Source: Annulohypoxylon bovei var. microspora
Lineage: Eukaryota; Ascomycota; Sordariomycetes; Xylariales; Hypoxylaceae
Direction: 5' to 3'
Assembly (NCBI GenBank): GCA_022836615.1
Contig: MU405333.1
Location: 1 to 64,000 of the forward strand
DNA length: 64,000 nucleotides
The position numbers were made by a program, and so were the translations under genes. The notes under the pieces were generated by a model. It was not told where the DNA came from. It saw only the letters and a list, made by a program, of their open reading frames with translations, and ran no database searches. Each line of letters starts with the position of its first letter. The stretch's first letter is position 1. Below, piece by piece: positions 1-15,330 of the stretch.

Positions 1-1147
1 TATAATAAAATTAATTAAATAATAATTTAATTAAAATATTTTAATAAATAATATATATATATAAATTCATATAAAATTATAATATATAATATATACACGT
101 ATATATAAAATGGCAATAAATAAATAAAATTTAATAAATATTAAAGTAAATATAAGGTTATCGTTATAAGAAATAATAATAAAAAAGGAAAACAATTAAT
201 TACGAAGTATAATATAAAGAATATTTTTATGCGTATATAATTTATATAAATAAATATATACCGATTAAATCGGGATTAATAATGAATATATAATAATGTT
301 CGAAACAATTACATTAACGCGTAATTAATTCAATTAATTTAATTTAATAAACTTAATTTTATTTAAATAAAGTTAAACCAATTTAATTTAATAAAACCAT
401 TATAAATTAAATTAATATAATATAATGTATTAATTATGGAGTTTTAATGGATATTAAATTTTATTATTAATAATTATTAAAGATTATTATTAAATTTAAT
501 AATAATATTAATAAATATTAATAAAAAACTTTTGTGGCGATTATTGTGGCAAATGAATATATGTGGCGTTAATAAAATTTTATTTTTAAATATAATAAAT
601 ATTATAATTACGTATATAATTATTTTTATTAAATAAAATAAAATATACCATTATAATGGCAAGATTTTTCTTATTATTTATATATATATAATCATTATAA
701 TAATTATATTATTAATTGTAAAACTTAATTTAAATAAAACGTAAAATTATTATATATTTTTAAATATAAAAATAATAATAATAAAAATATTTAAACTTTA
801 TATATTATAAATAACTTTATATATTATAAAACATATATTAAAATAAAGCCTTAAATTTAAAAAATTTATTAATATATATCATAACATTATTAATGTTATA
901 ATTTACAAGTTATTTATGAAAATAATTTAAATTATATAATTTAAACTTTTTAATTTTATCGTTATTTTAAATTAACGTTTTAATTACCATTAAAATTACC
1001 ACCTTTATACACGTTTTTAATTAACGATAATATCCTTTTAAACATGCTTTTAAATAACTTATTTTTTTAATAAATATATAATTTAAATTAATGATACCCT
1101 TGTAACACCCCCGATTTAAAGGCTTTAAATTTAATATTAAACTTTTA

Positions 1148-1287
1148 TTTAAATTAATAATAACTTATTTAAATTAATAATAACCCATTTAAATTAATGA
1201 TAGCTTATTTAATTCGATTATAATTTATTTAAATCGATTATAACTTACTTAAATTAATTACAATCCATTTAAATTAATAATAACCTT
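1148..1287. repeat. Minisatellite, seven 20 bp units
   Basis: Seven consecutive 20 bp units start at 1148, 1168, 1188, 1208, 1228, 1248 and 1268. The best unit reads TTTAAATTAATAATAACTTA. Units 1, 2, 3 and 7 are close to each other. Units 4 and 5 share an internal variant with CGATTATAA. Unit 6 differs at several sites. It lies inside the AT-rich block. Confidence 0.8.
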
Positions 1288-4200
1288 TGTAATACCTTTA
1301 AATTAAATTGAATTTTTACTTGGATAAATTAAAAAATAATAAGGTTAAATAAATAAATAATAATAAACTTACGGCGTGGATTAAAGGGTGGCTTGATTTT
1401 GTGGAAATTAATAACGACGACGTAAATGGGAATAATTTTACGTAAAATAAAATTATTAATATAATATAAAGAACCTTTACGTTTAATATATTATAATTAA
1501 TTTAATTTAATTGGTTGTAATAACGTTTAATTATCGTTACTTTTAAAGTATATTAACGGAACGGTTAATTAATGTTTTAATTATAAAACTAATATATAAA
1601 AACCTTTTAAAGGAAACTATTTCGTGGTTTTTTTTCTTTTAATTCCTCACTTTAAATATTTTCGTTAATAAAGTACGTAATCCCACCGTTATATAAGTTT
1701 TATCCCGATTTGAGATTTGTTCGTTATAATATTAATTATTTTACAAATTAATTATATTAATTTAATTAAAATTATTTATAATTACGTAATAAATTAATTA
1801 CATTAAGGCCTTAATTAAATTAATGTAATTATTTTAAACATTAAATTTAATATTATTATAATATTAAATTACTAATAATTACTTACCATTAAAAATTAAT
1901 TTTATTTTTTAAACGATATTATTTTATTATTATTTTATTTAAGATTAATATGGATTATTTTATTATTATATAATACTTAATAAAATTAAATTAATTAACG
2001 AAAATAAAATAAAATTTAATAAATTAACATTTTTATATAAATATATATTCGTTATTAATAATTATTTAATTTAACGAAAAACCTTTTTTAAAAATAAAAT
2101 CATTACGTGTTATTAAACCTTGTAATAAACCTGTTAATAATCCTTAAATTTTATTAATGGTTTTATTAAATGAAGTTGTAAAAATGTACCGGCGACGTAA
2201 ATTAAATCCTTTATTATATTATTTTTTATTATAATAAAATTTTTCTTAATAAAAATTAATAAATGATGGCTTTGAAAATAATATATTAATCTTTAATTAA
2301 TTTACTTAATAATACGTTTAATTAATAAAAAGGGAAAAAAATAAACCTTGTAAAAACCTAAGAACGGATATATTAAAGTTATTAATAAAAAAACCCTATA
2401 ATAAACCCCTTAAAGTTTCATAATTAAAAAAACCTCGTAAAAGATTATTTAAGAATCCTTAATTAATAATTAACGAACAAGTTAACTTAGTTTTATTAAC
2501 ACACAAAATAATAAAAACATGGGAAGATTTTTTGTAAATAAAAAATTTAATTAAAAAATAATAAATAATTAAACGATTTTAATTTACCCATGGATTAAAT
2601 TTAAAATTTTAAAAGGATGACGTGTTACGGTTAATTAACTTAAATAACCCATTTAATAATACCATAGAAACTATTAAAAAAATAAAGGTTAAAAAAAAAA
2701 AATACGAGAAATAATATTATAAAATAAATTATAAATAACATGTGGAAAAAAGGAACGTTTTAAAAATTAACGATATATAAATACTTGTTAACGAATTAAA
2801 TTATTTAATGTATATAAATGATTAATGTAATTACATTAATTTAAAACTTATATTAATATATAATTATAAAACTTATAAATTAAAATTATACCACTTTAAT
2901 ATAAGTTAAATATTTTTAAATATATTCATTCGTTTTTATATTTTAAAAAGGTAATTAATTTTATAAGAATATGGGAAATTATATCCATTTTTATTATAAT
3001 AAGATCCGATATAAAATCATTAATATAATCGTTATTAATAACATTAATAATAAATAATAATAACTTAAAAATTAAATCTTAATATAACCCATTAAAACGT
3101 TTTAATTTCCGTCCTTTATAAAATTCTTTATTAATGTTATTTTTAGATTTTAACTCATTTAAATATTTTTCATTAAAAAGATATATTACTCATTCCTTAA
3201 AAACAAAGTAATATTAATATTTATTATTATCGCAAATAAATATAAATCGCTTTTTATTCTAAGAGTTAAATTAATTTTCCTTTTTAAAAAAATAAACTTA
3301 AGAAAATAATTAAGTAAAATCAATGGTTAGTTTTAAAGTTTCATCCAATTTCCCTAATTAATGGATAAGGATTTTAATAAATCCGCGTTTAGATTCGAAA
3401 ATTCGTAACGTTATGTTACTTAACAAAAACCAAACGAAACGTGTAAAAAAAAATTCACATTTAATATTATAAAATAATTAACACATACGGTTATAATATA
3501 AAGCTTCTTATTTAAAGAAATATTAAAATTATAAATAAAATACGTGAATTATTAATTTATATTTACTTCTTTACCGTTTAAAAATAATAATAAATTCTTT
3601 AAAATTAAACATCTTATAAATATTAAAACAAAGAAATATAATATTACTTATTTCGTTTACCTTGGGGAAAATTATTAAATTAAACAAGTATTAATTTATT
3701 TTATTATTAATAAATTAAAAGTTTTTAACCTTAAGAATTATATATATTTACTTAATAATGTAATAAGTTTATAAGATTCGATAATTTTCATTACAAATAT
3801 AAATAATTTTATAAAACGACTTCGATAATATACGTTATTTAAATAATAAAATAAAATAAATATTAATTAAAACCTATAAAAAAAGTAAATAACCATAAAG
3901 AAATATTTAATGGTTAAAACTAATAATAATAAAATAAAGCTTTATAATATATTAATATTAAAAAATTAACTTTCGATATTATTTAATTTACCATTAAAAT
4001 TTAATTAAATGTGAAAATAATACGTTTTTTTACGAAGGATCCCGTTAATAAGGTACATAATTATTAATATGGTAAAATTAAAAAATGTGGTTAAGTAAAC
4101 ATATAATATATCTTTAATAATATAAGTTTTATTAATTACATTTTCGCCTTATAATTAAGTATTACCAATTATAATGTAATAAACATAATATACCAAATTA

Positions 4201-7200
4201 TAATTAACACCACCATTATTTAAAATAAAAAAATATAATAACGCTTTATAAAAATCAAAATAAATAAAATGGTAAATATTAACGTTAAAAAAGGAAACGT
4301 TATTTAAAAGGTTTATAAAAATCGATACAAACGATTTAAATGTTTATTTTAATTCCATATTAAATAAAATTAAACCATTAATTATAATGAAAATAATAAT
4401 TTAATTATAAAAAATTATAATATAAGGTTAAAATTAAGGTTAACTTAAAATAAGAAATTAATAACCTTAAAATAAATTTAATTAATTAAAACGTATGGAA
4501 GTTAAAAGGATTTATACACGAGTATAACATTATACAAAAATTAAATAATAAAACATTAAAAATACTTTAAATTATATGGGGATTTAAATGTAAAAAAAAA
4601 TACCCTTAATGTGTGGGGGTAATTAATATTATAAATTTAATATTACTTTTTAATATTACTTTATATATAAAAGCGTTATTATTCAAATTATACCCCACTA
4701 TAAAATCACTTTATTAAACTTGAAAACCCAAGCTTTTTACCATTCACTTTGCCATAACTTCATAAATACACCTTCAAATGGTATATAATTAACATTATTA
4801 AAATATTAAACTTTAATTACATTAAATAAAATTAATTACATTTAATTTAATTAGGTATTACAAAAGTTATAAACGTTTAAAATTTAGAAATAATTATAAC
4901 ATTTATTATAATAAGTTTCCAAGCACCACCCACTTAATTAAACACTTAACCCATAAATAATAATTTAATTTTTACATCCTTTTTATATATATCTTTTAAT
5001 ATTTTAATAAATAATACAAATATAAAGTTCAAAGCAAATCTATTTAATTCAAAATTTAATTCTAATTTTTATAAAAAAGCTTTTAAAATTTTATTAATTT
5101 AATTCACAAAGATATTAAAAAAAATATATATAAAAATCATATATTATAAAAAAATCAATATATTTCACCCAATTCTTCCCCAATTTTAATACAACCAATT
5201 CCATCCATTATAAAACGTTTTTAACTATTAAATAAATATATTTATACAATAATAACTATAATAGTAATAAAATTATTAAAAAATAAAAATTAAAAAGCCT
5301 AAGTTTCTAAATTTTAAAAATAAAAATTACCTAAAATCACGTAACATAACTTAAATAACAAAAAGGACATAACCTAGCTACCTAAATAAAAACATTTTAT
5401 TTTATTACTTTAATTTAATAATATTCCCATTAGATTTTAAACCGGCTTTTTTAATTAATTGAAATTTTTATTAATAAACACGGGTTAATTTAAAAGACTT
5501 TACCATCTATATAAATTCATATACATCTCATTATATTAGTTTACTTCACATACACATTTACTTATAAACTTAAATAACTTTATTAATATTTAATATAAAA
5601 AAAAATAATTTATATTATTTAATAAATAATTTAAAAGCGTATTAAATAAATTAAGTTACATTATTAATAAATAATTATTAATAAAAATATATTAAAATAT
5701 ATATAAGGTATTAATATTAAAACGTTTTAAAGGTATTACATAAGATTAATTTATTATAACGACATTAAAAACTACGATATAACAACTTTTTATATACGAA
5801 ATATAACGTATATCTTATTAAAACTTATATGTATAAAAACGTTTAATTAAAAATTATATAATAATATACATTTAATAATTTAAAACATATTAAAAGAAAA
5901 GTTATTTAATATTAATTTTCAATGACTTTTAATAATTATATAATTTATCGATATAATTATTAATTAAATTAAAGTTAAAATTATATAAAATTAATTTAAA
6001 ATTAATTTAAAATTAATTTTAATTAAAATATTAATTTAAGTTTATACCCAAATTAAACCAAAATTAAACTTTAAAATATTAAAGTTTTTTAAATTTAATA
6101 ATTTTAATATATCATTTTTTTAAATTTAAACCCCTTTAAAAATAATCGGAATTATAAACCTAATAATTTAATATAATTATTAAATAATTAATTCCACAAT
6201 TACAAAATTCCTTTCATTAAACTTATTAACGCCACCTTTTATACGCCGTTTTATTTCCTTTTTTTAATTATATTTTTAATTTACCTTTTCACCCCATTTT
6301 TACCAAATTATTACCACATGATTAACCTAATATCACGGGTAAATTTATTCCGAAAAGTCGTTAAAGTATTTATTTTAACCTTAATTAATGAAGTTATTAA
6401 TAACGTTTTATTACATTATAAATTTTTTAATATATTATAAAAAATAAATAACCATAACTTCTTATTTTTAAACTTATTATAATAAACTTAATTATAATAA
6501 AAAGGCGCTTTTACCGCTTTTATTTCTTAAAAATAAAACTTTTTTAAATTATAAATTTTAAAAAACCTTATAACTTAAGAAATAAAAGCAATTTAACCTT
6601 TATAAAAAAACTTCGTTTAATTAAAAACATTATGAAAAAATTAATTACTTAATAATAACCCACCTTAATACCTTTTAATATATTATATTTATTAAAAAAC
6701 CTTGTTTTCCTTTTTTAAAAAATTGTTTCCGAGCCTTTTACCGTATCTACATGATTAAAATCCTTTAATTTAAACCAAAGCGAAGTGGTGGATAAATAAT
6801 TAATTAAAACAAGTTTATTATCAAAAAGTCTTACATAATTATTACCTGATAAACCTAAAGAAACCCCGGTAAATTAAAAGAATTTTATGTTAAAATTTTT
6901 ATTTTTTATCATCGAAACGTTATATAACGACGATACGTCCGAAATAAACGATAACATTAAATTTATTAAAATATAAATAACTTTAAAAAATTACCGCAAT
7001 ATTATTTCTTAACTTACGTTTTAAATCTTAAGGCTTAAAAAAAATAATATCTTTTTTTAAAAAAAACTTCGCGATATATTAAATAATGTTATAAAGGTTT
7101 TTAAATATATTAAATCTTTATACTTATATCCCTTACCGCCGCGTATAAAATTTAATTATATACATTTACTCACATAAAGTTATTAACAAAAATATTTAAA

Positions 7201-8599
7201 AAAAAATAAAAACAAGGTTAAATTAAGTAAAAAATGGGGCAACTTATTAAACGTGATAAATGTGAAAAATATAAAGGCTGCGGATGGAAAAAAAGAAAAG
7301 GATAAAAATAATAATAAAATAAAAATTCCCTTTATAAAAAATAATATTTAAAAAATCTTCGAAACGATTTTATTAAATATTATTATATATTTTAAAAAAG
7401 GTATAAAATATAAATATATTAACAACTTATTCGTTAACCGTTAAACCATTTTTATAACGTTTAACCCATTATTAAAACTTTTTACCTTAATACTTAATAC
7501 GCTTTTTAAGTATCCACGCACCTTTTTACGAAATTACTTAATTATTAAATTAATAATAACTTAAATTAACGACACACTTAATTACCCTTTTCTTATATTT
7601 AAATATAAAGGTTATAACATTACTCGGATTAATACCTTATAAGTGGTTATAAATTAATGTATAATAAAATATATTACTTACTTTAATATAATTAAAAAAC
7701 TTAACGATTTAATGGTATAATTAAATTAATTTATTTTAATTACCATTGTTTTTAATATTACCATGAATGGTTTTAAAGCGCGGCTTTATGTGTTATAACG
7801 AAAATATAAAAAAAGTTATGAAAGGTTTATTATTTATTTAATTAACGATTTTTTCTTTTAAAAAAAAAAAAATTATTTAAACTTACGTATATATATTTTT
7901 AATATTTTTTAATGGGTAATGAATAAATAAATATTATTTATAAATTTTATTAAAAATAAATATAATAATTTAAATTAAACGGAAATAATGAATATGAAAT
8001 TAATAATATCGGAATATATATTAAATATAAAATATATAATAAATATAAATTATATGGTAATAAATAAAGCGTTATTATTTTGTTATTTATTAAAAAATAA
8101 AAAGTTTATTTTTTAAAAAGCTTTAATAAATTTATTAAATCGAATATAAAAATTAATGAAGAAAAGTAAAAAAAAAAATTAACATGGGTTTTATAAAAGT
8201 TAATTTTAATTTACTTTAAATAAATTATTCGATTTTTATTATTATTAATAATTAATTCCTTTATTTCTTTTTTCCTTTAAAAGGACATTAATTAATGGGA
8301 TTTTTTAACACGCGTTATATATTTATGCATTAAGTTACTTTAAAGGTAATTAATTAAGTGTATTATTTTAAAGTGGGTTTTTTTAATCAATTAAATAATA
8401 GATTTCAACTTTCGAAATAACCCGTTTATAAAAAAGTGATTTTCAATAAGATTTAATTTTTTAAAAACGAAAAGCTTATTAAAAGCTAGCTTTTATGCAC
8501 GAATTAAATAAACGGGCAAAAATAATTACTTAAAGCAATTACATAATTAATTTAATATATGTAAAAAAGACCTTTAATTTAAGTAATTAAACAACCCCC

Positions 8600-8890
8600 G
8601 AAAAGGTGGTTAAAGCGTTAAAAAGGTGATTATAAGTGGCTATGGGTGGTTAAACGAGTGGTAAAATAAGTGGTTCATTAAAAAGGTTTAATAAGTGGTT
8701 ATATAAGTGGCTTAAAGGGTGGTTAAACGGGAAGGTTAAATAAAAGGTAACTTAATAAGGGTTATACGGTTTACAAATGGTTTAATAGGTGGTTAAATTA
8801 AAGGTTAAACCGATGGGAAACTTAGTAAATGGCTTAAGGATTTAATAAAAAGTGGCTTAAAAAATGGCTTAAAGAATAATTTAAAAGAAA
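8600..8890 (+). repeat. Degenerate GTGG/TTAAA-rich repeat tract
   Basis: About 290 bp in which the word (A)AGTGGTTAAA and degenerate forms (AAGTGGCTTAAA, GGTGGTTAAAC, AATGGCTTAA) recur at irregular spacing. The G residues are nearly all on the + strand. This gives a strong G-over-C skew that stands out within the AT-rich block. It looks like a decayed minisatellite with no fixed period. Confidence 0.6.
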
Positions 8891-11800
8891 TTAATGATAA
8901 GTAATTTCGTTTTATAAAAAAAAAAATAAAAGTGGGAAATCAAGGAATTAAACCATTAACCCCTAATTAAACTCGGGATATTATGCCACTTAAATAAATG
9001 ACTTTACGTTAAAAATAATTAAATATATCCTTATCTTTTAACTCGTATTAAAGCCGTTTACCTTTAATAAAAAAACGTTTTTAAAGTTATAATTCAAGGA
9101 AAATTAATTGGAAGGAATGAATAAACAAATGTAATATAACTTTATATTATTTTAATAATTATTTTTATCTTAAGTTAAAGCTTTTTTACATTGGTTACAT
9201 ATATTTAAAAATTAATTTATAAAAATCAACGTTAAACTTACATCATTAAATAATTACCATTTATTAATATGTATTTATAACGTTATTTATAAACGATAAA
9301 ATCGAGAAAACTTACCTTATTTTATTACCTAATAACAAATTTAAATTAATGGATAATATTTATTAAAGTTTAATACTTATGATTATTTATATATATAATT
9401 ATAAATTTAATTATCTTTTTTTAATATTTATAATATTCTTTTTAATTAATTTATTAATTTTATTAACCATAATATTATTTTCATTATTCACCTTAATAAT
9501 TCCAATCCAAGGTATTAAAACATCGCAATTATATTTTAAGTTTAATTTCAATGTTTCTTTTATATTATTAATTTCTTTAATTAAAAGGTAAAAAAAAAAA
9601 GCCTAATTTATTAAATACAATAATTTTATCCTTATTTTTATAATTATTACATAAATTCCATTTATTTTCACCCATTTTAATACTATTTAATTTATTTATA
9701 ATTCTTAATTAATTATTAATACTTATATCTTTTATAATATAAAATATAAACGTTAATAAAATAAAATTATTTATATAATAAAAAGTTTTAAACTATAAAC
9801 CTTTAAAATATTATCCTAAAATAACCTTAACATTAACCAAAGTTAATAAACATTTTTAATTACATCATTATTAATAATTTAAAAATAAATTAAATAAAAA
9901 GTTATATTTTATAATTTATAATAACTAATCATAATTATATTAAAATATATAATATATAAATTAAAAATCCAAAGTTCATTTTTATATAAAATAATTAAAT
10001 CGATTACTTTTTTATAAATTATATTTATTTTCCTTTATAAACTTTATCTTTTAATTTAAATATCAAAGCATTAAAACTTATGCTTAACTATAATTTCTTT
10101 ATTAAACTTTAATACTTCCTTAATTAAAACAAAAGGCCGCCGTTAAATTTTTTAAAAAGGGGCTTATATCCTTTTTATATATTTATCCTTTTTAATAATT
10201 TTGTAATAAAAAAACACAAATAGGCATTAAATAAAAGGAAAAACAAATTTAAGAAAAACCAACATATATATTATGTAAACAAGATTATTAGATAATTTAA
10301 ATAAAAATATATTAACCGTATAAAACATGAATTAAACATTCCATTAAAACGTTTTCCCTTATATATTATTATATTAAATAAAAGTATATAAGTAATTATA
10401 AAAACATTTTTATTATAAAATTCTTTATTACAATATAAGGATATTAACTTTTTTAAGAAAATATTAATTAAAATTAACTTATAAGCTTAAATAATATAAT
10501 TAATAAAAAAAAAAAAAACTTTAATTACGTTTTAAAATAATTTAAAACCGTTAACTTTTATATAATAAAATACTTTTATAACGTTATATATAACTTAAAA
10601 AATTAACCTTAAGCCTTAATTACTTATAAAACATATTATTAAGTAAGATTTTAATGAGGATGATGGTATTATAACGGCATTATTTATAAACAAAAAAATT
10701 TATTTAAAACCAAATAAATTCTTTATTTTATTTTTATTTAAAAAGAAATAACATAAATTTAAGCAAATTAATTAAACATTTAATAATTTAAAACCATTAA
10801 TATAATTAAACGTGTTATAACACAAAGATAAAAAAAAATAAAACCGTAAATAATTTTAACGATAAACCTTTATTATTAATTAAATAATGTATGCTTTTAT
10901 AAGGATATAACGGCGTATGGATTATTTTCTTAATTTATTTAATTAAAATATTTCTTCATTATATTATATAATATTAATAAGCAAAATACATAAATACGTA
11001 CATAATTATAAATAAAAAGAAATTTCTAAATCGTTATTTCAATAACATTACATCCATAAATTTTAATAATGGTTCAAATCCAAGCGCAGCTTTTTTAATT
11101 CGTCAAAATTCGTATTAATAAACCATTTTTATACATATATCATAATATTAAGGAAAAAAATCACAATTATAATTAACAATTTATATAATAAAAATTAACA
11201 CCAATATTAAAAATAAAAAAGGTATTTCTTAAAAATATCGTAATATTATTTAAAAATTTCCATTAAAAGATCCAAATAATCATTACTTGCAATATTATTA
11301 TTAAAATTAAGATTAAAAGAAAATAATAACAAAAATATATATAAATTTAAGTTATTAAACCGAATAAATTTTATCGACTTAAATTCCTCCTCATTTATAT
11401 TAATATTATTATTATCTTCTTCCTTTTTTTTTTTATTAATTAAATATATTATTCGCTTTTTTTTAATAAAATATTTTTAACGACACTTTTTTTCGTTAAT
11501 TTTACTTTAAAAATATTTTTTATTAACCTTAATAAATAATAATAATATTTTTATAACTTAAATAATTAAATTAACATATTTTATTATAATTTTTAAATCG
11601 GCATTAAGAATTATTAACTTTTATATTAAAAGTTTAAATAAATTATATTTAATTTAAAAAATATAAAACATATTATTTTAAAATATAAATTAAATAAAAT
11701 ATATAAATAAAAATTCGTAAAAAACATTATAAAAGTTATATAATTTTTAATTATAATATAATACATATTATTTAAAAAAATAACGCGATTATAAATAAAA

Positions 11801-14800
11801 GATATATAATATTAATTTATATTTATTATTAATATGTTTTAAAAACATAAATAATTTCATTTAATTAAATATATAATGGACGTTAAAATAAAATAATATT
11901 TCATTAATTAAATCATTTAACATTATTCGAATAAATAAATCAAAAAAATATTACATTATATTATTTATAAAAAATTAATTTTTCATAAAATAAAAAATAA
12001 TATAAGCTTATTAATTTCCGTAAAATACTTATATAATACAATAATATTTATCACATATAATAATAATTTTACCGTTAAGCCGTGATAAAATTTAAACCTT
12101 ATATTATGGGACGGGAAAAATTTTAATATTTCTTTAAATTTTAAATAAACCGTCGTGAAAAAATACTTAATTATTAAAGTTTAACATAATAAAATATTAA
12201 ATTATTATATAATTAATAATTATTTAATTTAATAAATTATATTAAGTTTATAATTTAAGTATATAAAAATAAAAAAGTAATAAAATTTTTTATAAAAAAT
12301 ATAATTAAAAAAGTAAATAATGAAAAAAACATTTATATTAAAATTTTTTATTAAATACGGATAATTTATTTCATTTTCATTATAAGGTTATTTATTTTTA
12401 ATTAATATATAATAAACAAAATATATTAAATTATAATTAATTTTATTATCGTTTAAAATAAAAAAATAAAATAATAAAAAATAACTTTAAAGATATTTAA
12501 AATAAAAAATATTAATATTTAACATTATAATTTATATTATAATATTAATATTTATAAAATAAAACGATATAAAAAGCATAATTAATAATAAAAATAATGC
12601 TTTAAATTACATAATACCTAATAATTTAATTTAATTATAATAATAATAAAAAGTTAATAACGTTATAAATAATAAAAAATATATAAAAAAGGTGGTTATA
12701 ATTAAAATAAAATAATTAAAAATAAGAAAATAATATCTTTAATATAAAAAATTTAATTAACCAACCCTTATAAATCGAAATATATACATACCATGTAACA
12801 TGCTTTTTTTTAATAATTAAATTACTTAAACCATAACGATAATCCATTAAAATATAATGGATATATTATTATTAAATTTAAATCTTAACTTAAAGTTAAT
12901 ATAATGTTTATTTATTACTTTTTTTAATTACACATTAAGTAAAAAACATGGTTAATATACGAAATAATAATCATTTTTTTTTTATCTTTAACCATAATAA
13001 ATATAATGGTTTTCCCCACCAAATCCCTTTTTTCTTAAAAAATTACTTTATAATTTAAACATTTTCCTTAAACCAATTAATAAGTTTATTAACTTCATGT
13101 TTTTATAATTATACCTTTTTTCAAGCTTTTTCCATATCTTTTTAATAAATATTTAATTAATCCTTATATTATTTTAAACCATTATAAAAGAACTTATTAA
13201 ACATTAACCTTGGTTTTTTACCTTTAATTATATATCGCTTAAAATAAACTTTTAACTTAAAATAACTTTATATATATAATAATTTTTAATCCTTTATACA
13301 TTTTAATGGGTGTTTTATTAACCATTTATTATAAACATATTACGTTTTTAACGTAAAGAAATTATTAAAATTATACCCATGTAATGGAATGTTTAAATCC
13401 TTTATTAATTATTATAATTTTAAATCACTTTTAATATTTTAATTATAATTTAACACTTTAATATTTCCAAGGTTATTTTATATTTCATTAATTTAACCGG
13501 TGATAATATAATTCATACTTAAATAATACTTAATCCGATAAATATTTTAATCCTCAATGAATTCGATGATTTTTTATCGCAAAATATTTTTGTATATAAC
13601 ATATAATACGACTTAATTTAATATTAAATTTTTATTAAACCTATCCATATTAATAAAAAACTTAAAATACGCTTAGGTAATTATATTAATTTAAGTTTAA
13701 AAAATATTTAAACTTAATAAACTTATAATTTAATAATATATAACCTTTTAAAATAATTATTCCCACCATTATTTAATTTTCTTATTTTATTTATTAATCC
13801 CCTACTTATATAAATCTTAAAACATATAACTTTACACTTAATCGCAATTTATACCGTTTATATTCCTTACAATTATAATTAACTTATTATATATAATAAA
13901 TTAAAAATGCGTTATTATTATAAGCAAGGTTTTAATATTATAATTTATTTAAATAAATTATAATTAAAACTTTAACGTTTTAATGGTAAATAAATATTAA
14001 TTTAATACATTTATAAAAAAAGAATTAAATTTATTAACATTGTATTATAAAATTTTATAAAAATACGCATTAATATAAACGTAAATTTCAAATTTAATAA
14101 AACGAAACTTTATATAACTATTCATAAACCATATATAATTAAAACTTAAAATTATAAACTTCTTGTTTTTTCGTTTTTTATAATTTAACCGATTATTATA
14201 ACATTATTATATAACGTCCGGATATCATTAATAATATACATTATATAATCCATTTCTTATAATAAAAATATATACATGATTATAAATACATTTCCAAACA
14301 TTATCTTTCTTTAACTTTTTAAAAGCATTTAATATTTATTCGTAATTTTTAATAAATTAATTTACTTTTATTATATTACATAATTGTTAATTTAAATTAT
14401 TAATTTATCTTTTTATACCATTTTCCATTCAAATTTAAACAAAGAAAATACAATTAATTATTAACTTATACTTATATTATAAATAAATTAAAATTAAATC
14501 GTCATAATAATCTTTTTTATAAAAGTATTTTTACATAATATTTATAAGTTTAAGGGTGTAATTAACTTTTTCGTAACAAACCATCTTTTATTTTTTTAAT
14601 TTACGTTTTAAAAATCGTTTTAATATATTAATTTTAAATTATTTTTCATTTAAATAACCAATAATATAAAAATATAATAACTTTATTTAAAAAAGTTAAT
14701 GGATTTTTGCTTTAATAACATTAATATTAAACTTATTCTTATAAAAACCCCATTTTTAAAATTATTATTAAAGGGTTTGTAAACCAACATTAAAATTATA

Positions 14801-14984
14801 TTTAATTCGAAGAAATTCATAAATTTTTTTTTAAAAATTATCTTTTTTTAATTATAAACAAATAATTCGATTTTTAAATACTTTAATATTAATTCGAACT
14901 CATAACATATTAAATTATACTCAAATTTCAATTTAATTAATAATTTTTAAATAACTTTATATTTAATGAAGGTTTTTTTTTTTT

Positions 14985-15330
14985 AAAATAAATAAATAAT
15001 AATACATTAATAAAACTTAGGCTTTTTATTACTTTAATACAAAATAACCTTACATTTTCTTATTAATTCAATATTTTAATTAAAAGAAATGTATTTTACT
15101 TAAATAAAAATAACTTATTTTAATATAATACGATTTACATATATAACAACTTTAATTTAACTTAAAAGTTTAAATTAAAAAACACTTAATAACCGCATAC
15201 TTACTTTAATACGTAAACCTAAGGGTTTTTATAACGAAGCAAACAAAGCAAACCAACGAAAATTCTTTTAAATAAAAATAATAATACGTGTTATTTTAAT
15301 ACCAAGTAACCTCACATATTAAAAATCACT
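14985..15330. repeat. Dispersed repeat locus A
   Basis: Shares exact words with locus B at 18360-18610: the 20-mer GGCTTTTTATTACTTTAATA (15020 here, 18563 there) and the 13-mer AATAACCGCATAC (15188 here, 18424 there). A degraded second copy of the 20-mer region is visible near 15285-15320. The order looks like flanking direct repeat, internal AATAACCGCATAC segment, flanking direct repeat. This suggests a relic of a transposable element; the family cannot be named. Confidence 0.5.

Noticed and set aside
1148..1287. CRISPR-like array
   Set aside because: Units are directly adjacent without spacers, in a eukaryotic AT-rich region; it is a minisatellite.
9379..9591. 70-codon open frame in the AT-rich block
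   Set aside because: Composition is almost only Ile, Leu, Phe, Asn and Tyr, the expected translation of random AT-rich DNA; no domain, no neighbours.
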